A model generated the notes under the pieces. The model saw only the letters and a program-made list of their open reading frames with translations, made no database searches and had not been told where the DNA came from. Below, piece by piece: positions 1 to 7,011 of a stretch of DNA of 64,000 bases. A program made the position numbers and the translations under genes. Location of the stretch: NCBI RefSeq assembly GCF_041355105.1, contig NZ_JBFUPK010000001.1, forward strand, positions 496,001 to 560,000. The letters are read 5' to 3'. This DNA comes from Terriglobus sp. RCC_193. GTDB taxonomy: Bacteria; Acidobacteriota; Terriglobia; Terriglobales; Acidobacteriaceae. Numbering within the stretch: position 1 is the stretch's first letter; every line of letters starts with the position of its first letter.

Positions 1-1749
1 GCCATGCCACCAATAGCCTGACCAGTGGCCATTACGCTGCAGACGGCGAAGAAATACGAGTGAAGTGTCGGGAAGGAGTGGGGCTGCGGCTGCCGTGACG
101 CATATGTGGGTTTGCTCCCAACCGCCAAACGATTCGTCCACTGCCATGCCCATTCGCGTGGAGAGTTGCACATGATCTGCATATGTGCGGACGCCGCCAT
201 TCTCAGAGGTATGACGTCGAAGAAAATTCATTCCATTCTTGAACGCTTCGCTATGCTCGAGATGGAGACGTTTCAATAAGTGCAGCACCCATGCCGTGCT
301 ATCTGCATCTGGTGCCTGATGAATCCAATATCCCCACCCGCCATCGCTTCGCTGCGTTCGCAGCAGAGCTGCAGCGCATTCTTCTGCAGCATCGCGCACA
401 GAAGGGAAGTCTGTATCCAGAAGATGGAAGGCAATGAATGCGCTCACCCACTCATCACTGAGTGACGGCGTTTTAAAGTCGCGCCACAAACCGCTTTGCG
501 GCTGACACCGAAGCAGCCGATGTGTGCCAGCTTCGATCGCATCTGAAATGCCATGCGGGGTTTGTTCGTCGCGAAGCGTTGTTTTGCGAGGGGGGCCGCT
601 GGGTGCCTTCCATGAACGCGTTGCTGCCGGTGCGATCCATTCATGCGAGGCGCCAAGGTAAGCCTTTGCTTCCCATTGTCCCCCTGGTTCGCCGCTGAGC
701 TTCAGATGATAGAGCTTGCGCACGAAAGCGGAGAAGTGGTCTTCGGGCTGCGCAGTCGATTGTGCAATCAGATCCAATGGCCACGGTGTTTCTGTGCTGA
801 TTGGCAAAGTCTCTCCAGGCAGCGCCATCAACGCATGCAGCTTTGCAGTGCTACACAGATTGTCCTCGCAGAGTTCGCTGAGTGTCTGTTCCCATAGAGG
901 GTCGGCATCTGGCTGTTCATCGAAGAAACATTCCATGCCAATGCGCGGAAGAACTTGAACTGTATCGCTCTGAGGCTTCAGGTCCAAAGCCAGGGTCACC
1001 CGATCAGCGTTGGTCAGTGATGCGGTAAATTGTTCGGCCGCTGCACGGCAATTACCGGAATAGCCGATGCCGGCAAGATAGCATTCCACGGTGGATGGAA
1101 GAAGTCGTTTCACGTTGATCCGCACGAAATCGCCAGTGCGTCCAAGCATGAGTCCCAGACCGGAGACGAACTCCCCGTTCTTACATGTTCCTATGCAGTG
1201 ATCTACTGCAGTTTGCAAATTGGACGAGGCCTGTCCTGAGAGAAGATTGATAGCTCGCGCTGCAACTTCACGTGCGGTAGCCGGATCATCCGGTAAGGAA
1301 AGAAATATTGAGGGAAAGGATGGCTCGCGACCGAAGGGCAGATCGAATTCAAGAAAAATTTCGTCAACATGGCGCGATAGAACACTGCTGACGTCTGAGA
1401 GTTCGTTGGCAAAGTGTTCGAGGCCATCTACTCCTGAGAGCGCTGGCGATGAGAGATAGTGCGCCAATTGCGGATAGACGCCATCGTTACGTCGAAATTG
1501 CTGCTGCAGGTCGACCTGCGTTTCTCCGTCCCGCAGGCGAAACTCCAAGGCAATCCTCGGGACTGGAGGGAGTGTTTCGGACAGGGAAGAGATCGTACGC
1601 AGCGAATGAGGCGAGATGAGTGCTGATTCCGTGTCGGGTAACAGGAATGGGCAATAATCCGCCAGAGACAATGGAACATGCCAATGGTTCGCGTTGTGCG
1701 GTACAGCCATACCACCCGATGACATTCGTTGAAACGATGTGAGCTTCAT
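1..1749 (-). CDS. Terpene-cyclase-like (squalene/hopene cyclase fold) protein, 3' end outside window
   Basis: Reading the minus strand from the ATG at 1747-1749 gives 583 codons with no stop down to base 1, so the gene is partial and its C-terminus lies beyond the window. Residues about 1-400 are unlike any family I recognise. From about residue 400 the protein shows the helical repeat pattern of prenyltransferase/squalene-oxidase alpha-alpha barrels: a QW-like GGWGYW at 470-475 and PDADSTAW at 480-487. The latter sits where class II terpene cyclases carry their catalytic DxDD acid. Here the motif is DADS, so the fourth acidic position is Ser and cyclase activity is uncertain. No clear ribosome-binding site precedes the ATG. 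The fold assignment is fairly secure, the substrate unknown. It could be a non-cyclising prenyl-binding relative. Confidence 0.7.
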   Translation of the reverse strand, partial: MKLTSFQRMSSGGMAVPHNANHWHVPLSLADYCPFLLPDTESALISPHSLRTISSLSETLPPVPRIALEFRLRDGETQVDLQQQFRRNDGVYPQLAHYLSSPALSGVDGLEHFANELSDVSSVLSRHVDEIFLEFDLPFGREPSFPSIFLSLPDDPATAREVAARAINLLSGQASSNLQTAVDHCIGTCKNGEFVSGLGLMLGRTGDFVRINVKRLLPSTVECYLAGIGYSGNCRAAAEQFTASLTNADRVTLALDLKPQSDTVQVLPRIGMECFFDEQPDADPLWEQTLSELCEDNLCSTAKLHALMALPGETLPISTETPWPLDLIAQSTAQPEDHFSAFVRKLYHLKLSGEPGGQWEAKAYLGASHEWIAPAATRSWKAPSGPPRKTTLRDEQTPHGISDAIEAGTHRLLRCQPQSGLWRDFKTPSLSDEWVSAFIAFHLLDTDFPSVRDAAEECAAALLRTQRSDGGWGYWIHQAPDADSTAWVLHLLKRLHLEHSEAFKNGMNFLRRHTSENGGVRTYADHVQLSTRMGMAVDESFGGWEQTHICVTAAAAPLLPDTSLVFLRRLQRNGHWSGYWWHG

Positions 1750-2321
1750 TGGCGATATCCGATTTCGGTTAGCCAAGCGAAGCGCCTGCGTTGTACATTT
1801 TGCCGCGATGAAACAGAATTGGCCAGCGAGAAGCAGATAGAAAATTGTTGATGGAGAGGAGTAGCAGTGAGAAGCCACAGCGTCTCATTCCTTGCCGAGT
1901 CGTTTGGATTACCGCCGTTTATGCCGCTAAATCGACGTATTTCTTAGGTCAGTGGCGAGAACGACGCGCCTCTACCGCGACAGAACAAAGAGAAGTGTAC
2001 GTTATTGATTTCAGGAGCACCGCGGACATCTGAAAGTAGGTGTAATTACATCTTTTTGTGCCGTCGTTTGCACCGTCAGAATCGCATCGTTGCATTTCTA
2101 TCGCTGGATGAACTCGCTATAACGAAAACGGGCCAGAAGGACTCGTGGGATCGCAGCCGTCGCCCGCATAGTTCCCGCCACGTGACGCTTGGGCCGATTC
2201 GAGAACACCAGCCTCGTGCTGAGAGCCAAGTACCTTGCGCATGGACTTCAGTCAGATTCAGACGATCTGCGAAGCAGCCATACGAGAATGCATAACGCCG
2301 CCGGCATCGTCGGGGCCATCA
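1750..2321. other. Intergenic stretch without a recognisable gene
   Basis: About 570 bases between the start of the terpene-cyclase-like gene and the first recombinase remnant. Short open frames occur in several frames but none has family resemblance, a good ribosome-binding site or a consistent coding pattern. It presumably holds the promoter of the leftward gene and degraded mobile-element sequence. I see nothing else in it. Confidence 0.5.
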
Positions 2322-2487
2322 TTGGATGGCATAGCTTTTGGCCATTTGCTTGCCGCGAATCTGCGGTCGCCTGGTGTGGATGCGAAGATCGCTCAAGAAC
2401 TTCTTCCGTCATGCCAACAGCCGTATCACCATAGACACTTGCGCGAGGGCCGTTGGCGGCAGAGAAGGGAATCGCGAACAGGAGACA
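2322..2487 (+). pseudogene. Tyrosine recombinase C-terminal remnant, copy 1 (two frameshifts)
   Basis: Three plus-strand frames read one after another resemble the C-terminus of a phage-type integrase: GWHSF, then GHLLAANLRSPGVDAKIAQEL, then RHANSRITIDTCARAV. Single extra bases near 2335 and near 2404 break the frame. The position of the catalytic tyrosine (VY or TY in active enzymes) is Cys here. Nothing of the N-terminal or core-binding domains is visible. This copy is more diverged than the remnants near 4.0 and 14.8 kb and appears to come from a different recombinase. It is certainly non-functional; the family call rests on the HANSRIT block. Confidence 0.6.
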
Positions 2488-2567
2488 GTTTCAAATGCTG
2501 CTTGGAGGAGCAGAAAACGGGACTCATCCTGTTCCTCCTGATATCAACGGTCGTAGTGTAATATTAT

Positions 2568-2594
2568 CTAGCGCGCTAGTTAATAGCGCGCTAT
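2568..2594. promoter_or_regulatory. Paired palindromic operator upstream of marR-like gene
   Basis: Two perfect 12-base palindromes with the same core TAGCGCGCTA lie at 2568-2579 (CTAGCGCGCTAG) and 2583-2594 (ATAGCGCGCTAT), with centres 15 bases apart and the second ending 8 bases before the start codon at 2603. Dyads of this kind next to a MarR gene are the usual autoregulatory operator; the regulator would also control the downstream reductase gene. Function is inferred from position and symmetry. Confidence 0.7.
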
Positions 2595-2602
2595 GGGAAT
2601 GC

Positions 2603-3046
2603 ATGTCGAAGAGTACATCCAAGAGAGACCGCAGAGTGAGTATGCAACTCTCTTTTGCCCTTTATGGCGCGGCCAACCGCATGGCGCGCTTGCATAAGCC
2701 ATTTCTTGAGCCGCTTGGCCTGACGTTTCCACAGTATCTGGTGGTGCTCGAACTATTCAGCAGCGCACCCTGTGCCGTAGGAGAGTTGGGGGCAACGCTA
2801 GGTATGGACACCGGAACGATCACGCCCCTGCTCAAGCGGCTTGAAGTATCAGGCATGGTGACACGGAGACGCGATCCGGGCGATGAACGCCGTGTCCTCA
2901 TTAACCTCACCGAAGCAGCCGCAGCCATGCGCGATGACATCTGGGGCATCACTGAAAAGATCAAGACCGCCTGCAACTTTACCAATCGGGAGTTGGCTCA
3001 GCTCCGCGATACGCTTGACGCGTTTGCACGCCCAGCTACTGATTGA
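2603..3046 (+). CDS. MarR/OhrR-type transcriptional regulator lacking the redox cysteine
   Basis: A 147-residue winged-helix MarR protein. The segment QLSFALYGAANRM followed by LGLTFPQYLVVL matches the N-terminal region of the organic-peroxide sensor OhrR, where the residue before FALY is the peroxidatic Cys. Here it is Ser, so OhrR-style peroxide sensing through that residue is not possible. The only cysteines are in SSAPCAV and KTACNFT. The wing motif RRRDPGDERRVLINLT is intact. The ATG at 2603 was chosen because an upstream in-frame extension would run through the palindromic operator. The next gene begins 35 bases downstream and is probably co-transcribed and co-regulated. Confidence 0.85.
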   Translation: MSKSTSKRDRRVSMQLSFALYGAANRMARLHKPFLEPLGLTFPQYLVVLELFSSAPCAVGELGATLGMDTGTITPLLKRLEVSGMVTRRRDPGDERRVLINLTEAAAAMRDDIWGITEKIKTACNFTNRELAQLRDTLDAFARPATD

Positions 3047-3080
3047 GCAGATACTCAACACCCTTAAGAAGGAGATTCTC

Positions 3081-3821
3081 ATGAAGATCGGCATTATTGG
3101 TTCCGGCAATATCGGCGCGACACTTGCTCGAAAACTGGTAGCGCATGGCGACGAAGTAAAAATTGCAAATTCGAGAGGGCCGGAGACCATTCGCGACCTC
3201 GCCCAAGAACTCGGTGCTACTGCCGTTAGCAAGGAACAAGCGGTAAAGGACGTTGAAATTGTGATTTTATCGGTCCCTTTCGCGAAGAATCCCGATCTGG
3301 CAAGCGTCCTGAGTGGTGTTCCTACGGACGTTGTTGTGATTGATACCTCGAATTACTATCCCTTCCGTGACGGTGCAATCACAGAGATCGATAACGGCAA
3401 ACCCGAAAGCATATGGGTGAGTGAACGGATTGGCCGACCAGTCATCAAGGCGTGGAATGCGATGCTGTCCGCCACCCTTTCCGAAAAAGGAATGCCGCAG
3501 GGCACGAAAGGCCGCATCGCCATCCCTGTCGCCGGTGATAACGCAAGGGCAAAAAACACTGCGATGCGACTGGTGGAAATCACCGGTTTCGACGCATTGG
3601 ATGCCGGCGATCTCGCGAATTCCTGGCGCCAGCAGCCGGGCACACCCGCCTATTGCACGGAACTGACGCTGCCTGATCTTCAGGATGCGTTATCGGCGGC
3701 GGACAAGGCACGCGCGCCCCGTGATCGCGACGCGCTGATAAAGGGCTTCATGGAGGCGAAGGCCCCACTCAGCCATGAGCAGATCATAGCGCGCAACCGC
3801 GAGGTCACGGCCCGACGGTGA
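3081..3821 (+). CDS. NADPH-binding Rossmann-fold reductase (F420-dependent NADP reductase-like)
   Basis: 246 residues starting MKIGIIGSGNIGATLARKL, a dinucleotide-binding GxGxxG loop, followed by the basic motif NSRGPE that suggests NADP(H) preference. The layout (NADP-binding domain followed by a short helical C-terminus) fits the family covering NADPH:F420 oxidoreductases and related YqeC/proC-like proteins. The substrate cannot be read from the sequence. A ribosome-binding site AAGGAG at 3068-3073 fixes the ATG at 3081. It follows the MarR gene by 35 bases, so it is likely the regulator's target and may take part in detoxification or redox balance. Confidence 0.75.
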   Translation: MKIGIIGSGNIGATLARKLVAHGDEVKIANSRGPETIRDLAQELGATAVSKEQAVKDVEIVILSVPFAKNPDLASVLSGVPTDVVVIDTSNYYPFRDGAITEIDNGKPESIWVSERIGRPVIKAWNAMLSATLSEKGMPQGTKGRIAIPVAGDNARAKNTAMRLVEITGFDALDAGDLANSWRQQPGTPAYCTELTLPDLQDALSAADKARAPRDRDALIKGFMEAKAPLSHEQIIARNREVTARR

Positions 3822-3894
3822 GGTTGCAGGGGGCCGAATGGAGTGTGGCGCGCTGCCTTCATCCGGATCGAACTCTGAACGGAAAAGAGCAAAC

Positions 3895-3957
3895 ATGAAA
3901 ATCGGTATTCTTGGCCCCGGCCACATCGGAAAAGTCCTCGCGTAAGCTAGCCGAGTT
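3895..3957 (+). pseudogene. Truncated start of a second Rossmann-fold reductase
   Basis: The ATG at 3895 opens MKIGILGPGHIGKVLA and meets a stop. One base out of frame the sequence continues KLAEFSG, just as the upstream reductase continues ARKL after its glycine loop. The similarity stops where the recombinase remnant begins, at 3958. It looks like a tandem paralogue that was frameshifted and cut off by the mobile element. Confidence 0.6.
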
Positions 3958-4343
3958 CAGTGGCGAAACAAGAGTCCTTATCCAACGCAAGAGGATTGGG
4001 TCTTTGCCAGCCCGACCATGAAGGGGGAACAACCCATTGGCCGGACAATCTCATGAAGCGGTACATCAAGCCGGTCGCCAGGGCGAACGGCATCAACAAG
4101 AACATCGGTTGGCATACCTTCCGTCATTCCTTCGGCACACTGCTGAAGGCCAACGGGGAAGACGTGAAGACCGTCCACGAGCTTTTGCGGCACGCCAACA
4201 GCAAGATCACGCTCGATGTTCACACGCAGGCCGTGAACTCGCACAAGCGGGCAGCACAGAGCAAGGTTGTTCAGATGATGGTTCCCAGCGTGGGTCAGAA
4301 GGCGGGTGAGATGGACCCGCAGAAAGCCCTGGTTGGAGCGTAA
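3958..4343 (+). pseudogene. Tyrosine recombinase C-terminal remnant, copy 2
   Basis: From CAGTGGCG at 3958 onward this is close, nearly base for base, to 14965-15351. It encodes the integrase C-terminal catalytic domain: GWHTFRHSF (catalytic HxxR), LLRHANSKITLD (second His) and the tail HKRAAQSKVVQMM. Three defects are visible: the 5' part is missing, one T is lost near 4034 (ACCCATTGG against ACCCTATTGG in the other copy), and the catalytic tyrosine is replaced by His (LDVHTQA against LDVYTQA). It cannot be an active recombinase. Similarity to the other copy continues about 15-20 bases past the stop. Confidence 0.85.
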
Positions 4344-4460
4344 TGGACCCTTATCGGCCCCATGACCTTTGCCCCTCTAAACCTTTGCCCTGTCCCTCGG
4401 TTCTCGGAGAATTTCGGCCACTTTTACGTCGGATTTCAACCGAGACTTCTGTTGCGGGAA

Positions 4461-4476
4461 GGCAGAGGTCGCGGGT
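4461..4476 (+). other. tRNA-Asp-derived 16-base fragment, possible attachment-site remnant
   Basis: GGCAGAGGTCGCGGGT here is identical to the end of the anticodon stem, variable loop and 5' T-stem of the tRNA-Asp gene at 15422-15498 (minus strand). It lies 118 bases after the stop of recombinase remnant 2. Tyrosine recombinases often insert into tRNA 3' ends, so this may be a decayed attachment site. However, its orientation relative to the recombinase is opposite to that at tRNA-Asp, so the simple two-attachment-site model does not fit without an inversion. Confidence 0.4.
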
Positions 4477-4499
4477 CCAATATCTCTGACGTGGCACAC

Positions 4500-4521
4500 T
4501 TGCGTACGCACTGGTACGCAA
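4500..4521. promoter_or_regulatory. Inverted-repeat operator of toxin-antitoxin module
   Basis: TTGCGTAC at 4500-4507 and GTACGCAA at 4514-4521 form a perfect 8-base inverted repeat with a 6-base spacer, ending 20 bases before the antitoxin start. Phd-type antitoxins autoregulate through such palindromes. The antitoxin is now broken, so the site may be relict. Confidence 0.6.
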
Positions 4522-4541
4522 GGAGCCATGCTACGGAAGCC

Positions 4542-4795
4542 GTGAAGGTTGGCATGAGAGAGTTCCGAGACAAGCTTGCCACCTATCTCCTGGAATCGGA
4601 ATCACCTGTGGTGATCACCCGTCACGGCGATACGGTGGGCTACTTCATCCCTGCCCGTCGTAAGCGGAGCGAGACGGATAAGGAAGCACTGCGCGAGGCC
4701 GCGACCCGCTGGCAGGAGATCCTGGATGCCGAGGGGATCTCGAGGACGAAGCAGTCGCTGGTTTCAAAGAATGGCGGAGTAAGCAGAAGCGATGA
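4542..4795 (+). pseudogene. Phd/YefM-type antitoxin, frameshifted at its C-terminus
   Basis: From the GTG at 4542 the protein reads VKVGMREFRDKLATYLLE then VVITRHGDTVGYFIPARR, the DNA-binding N-terminal domain of Phd-family antitoxins. Around 4757-4763 the frame is lost. In the shifted frame the expected ending FKEWRSKQKR and a TGA at 4793-4795 are found, giving the typical 4-base overlap with the toxin ATG at 4792. In the actual frame translation runs on to 4862 with unrelated sequence, which would spoil the toxin-binding tail. DNA binding could survive; toxin neutralisation probably would not. Confidence 0.7.
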
Positions 4796-5106
4796 CAGAG
4801 CAGAAGCGGGTTGTGCTCGATGCGAACATCCTCCGTGCCGTCTTCGAGGTTCGCGTGCGTAGCTTTCTTGAAACCTGCGAAGACTCCGTATCGTTCTACG
4901 CACCGGACATCTGTTTTGCGGATGCACGCAAGTACATTCCTTCCATCTTCAGAGAAACGTCGAATCGACCCTGGCCCCGGAATTCTCGTGCTCGATCATC
5001 TGTCGCGTTTCGTTGAAGTGGTGGATAGGAGTCTTTACGAAGAACATGAAGCCTCTGCGCGTGAACGAATGATCTCCCGTGACGAAGAGGATTGGCCGAT
5101 TGTTAC
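4792..5106 (+). pseudogene. PIN-domain toxin, frameshifted and truncated
   Basis: The ATG at 4792 opens TEQKRVVLDANIL, the first strand and catalytic Asp of PIN-domain ribonucleases (VapC-like). The frame continues to PSIF near 4950, then shifts by one base. The next frame carries EKRRIDPGPGILVLDHL and RMISRDEEDWPIV, the later PIN segment with acidic residues. Similarity ends at DWPIVT near 5105, where the antisense TonB-receptor fragment begins, so the last PIN strand and acidic residue are missing. It is non-functional through both a frameshift and a deletion or insertion breakpoint. Confidence 0.65.
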
Positions 5107-6942
5107 ATCCAGGCAGTGTGCGAAGGTGTAGCTGCCCAGAAAGTACAGCCCACCAGCGTACCGCTTCTCGATCTTCGCCTGCAGCGAATCGTAGCGGGCA
5201 ATGCCGCCGCTGGTGACGTTCACGATCGAGAAATCATAAAACGGCTGGTAGAGCTGGCCATTTGCGCCGGCGGGAACATACCCCGCATAGGTGTTCGCGT
5301 TATAGCTTGAGCGGAGGTGACGGCTCTGGTTGCCCTGGTAGCCGATGGTGAATGACATGGTGCTGGACAGCGAGTGCTGCAGGCTCAGGTTGTACGCCAT
5401 GTTGTAAGAACTTTTGGCGTTTTGATCCTGGGCATAAATGGTGCTGACACCGGATGCTGCTGCCAGTGCTGCGTTACTGGTAGCAGCCGTGCCGAAGCCC
5501 GTTTCAAGGGTCTGTCCGTTTGTTGGGCAGTTCACCGTTCCATTCAGGTTGTAGCACTGGTTCGGTGTCGGGATAAAGCTCGCATTCACGAAGAACGGTG
5601 CGTTGTATGCAAGGTTCAGACCAAGGCCGATGTTCTCAAGGCCGCCGTAGAACATACCGAAGCCGCCGCGGAGCACTGTCTTCGGATCCACCAGGTAGGA
5701 GAAGCCTACACGCGGAGCGAAGTTATACCTCTTCGGGTTCACCAGGTAATTGTTGATGGTGTACTGCACGTTAATGTTGTCCGCAGCCAACGCACTGGTA
5801 AGCTCCGCTGAGAACGGATAACCCGATTGCGATGAAGGGATCAGCAGGGTGCCGGTACCCTGGTTCATGCCAGCGTATGTGCCATAGAAGTTGGCATGCT
5901 GATTGTTGCGTTCGCGGATAGGTTGTGAGTATTCCCAACGAATGCCAAGGTTAAGCGTGAAGCGAGGAGTGAGCTTCCAGTCGTCCTGCAGAAACCCTGC
6001 ATAGTACCAACGCAGATCGGTGAACGGCGCCACCGTGCTCAGTGAGGAGCTGTTCATCTGATCCATCAGGAAGTCGGCTACGCCCGAACCGGAGACATTC
6101 ACGAAGTCCGCAGGGTTCGACGTGTAGGTACCGGAGAAATTCTGTGTTCCCAGACCGCTGGGGGGCTGCAAGCCTTAGAACCGCACATGCTGGAAGTTGA
6201 TGCCAGCTTTCAGCGTGTGCCTGCCCAGAACCTTATTCACGTTGTCGATGATCTGTAGAACGTTCTGACGCTCGTCTGACGGAACATACCCTGCGGTTCC
6301 GATGGAGTTGATATAGCCACCGAAGTTGATGTTCGGCAGACCACCAAGGTTCTTGCCCGTGGGAAGACCACCCAACCCGAGGCTGGAAGCGAACCCGCTG
6401 TTTGACGCCTCCGGACCCAGGTACGACGCATACAGCCAGTTGTAGCCGACTCGGAACTCATTCGACAATGTGGGGTTGAAGAAATGAGTCTCTGAGAACA
6501 CGCCGCTCTTGGAGTAGTTCGAGTTCTGGCCTGAAGAACCAAACCCGCCACCATCCAGCGAACCGAACGGAGGAACGTAGTTCGTGGGATTGTTCGAATA
6601 GCTGTAACGCCCAAACATCTGGTCTTTCGGCGAGAAGTTGTAATCAAGCCGAGCATCGTACTGTGTCGTGTTGTTTGTGATCGCCGTTGCCGGAATGGTG
6701 TAGTTATTGAACACCTGCGACGAGTTAGCCGAATTGGGCAATGGGAACATGTTCAAAATACGCTTTGCGACCGCATTGATCTGGCCGGCGCACAGGACGT
6801 TTTCCTGGCCGTTGCAGGACAGGTAACGCGGGTCGGCGCCCGGGATGGCGGTTCCGCCGACGGTAGCGGTGGCCGTACCGCCCGGCTGATAGAGATGGAT
6901 TACACCGTTCCCGGAGGTGTTTGCCGCGTCCAGCAACATCAT
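5107..6942 (-). pseudogene. TonB-dependent receptor fragment (Oar-like), nonsense codon, both ends missing
   Basis: A minus-strand frame from about 6942 to 5107 encodes the middle of an Oar-like outer-membrane receptor: NMFPLPNSANSSQVFNNYT, beta-barrel strands such as YAGFLQDDWKLTPRFTLNLG, and FAPRVGFSYLVDPKTVLRGG. An in-frame TAA at 6175-6177 interrupts it with no change of frame. The signal peptide, carboxypeptidase-regulatory domain and plug are absent at the 5' side. At the 3' side the barrel ends abruptly after GSYTFAHCLDV and runs into antisense toxin sequence. It is a relic, probably a paralogue of the intact receptor at 7012-10746. Confidence 0.85.
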
Positions 6943-6953
6943 TGATACCGAAA

Positions 6954-6990
6954 TGCCTGCAAGGAGCCAGTGTGTGGCTCCTTGCAGGCA
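6954..6990 (-). terminator. Strong hairpin after TonB receptor gene
   Basis: TGCCTGCAAGGAGCCA at 6954-6969 and its exact reverse complement at 6975-6990 flank a 5-base loop, 21 bases beyond the receptor stop codon. No long T-run follows on the minus strand, so it may act as an RNA-stabilising or weakly intrinsic terminator. Confidence 0.65.
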
Positions 6991-7011
6991 GTGGTGCGAG
7001 TTGTGTTGTTG

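Noticed and set aside
4362-4541. N-terminal extension of the Phd-type antitoxin from ATG 4362
   Set aside because: It would translate through the TA operator and the tRNA-like fragment and adds nothing resembling the family.
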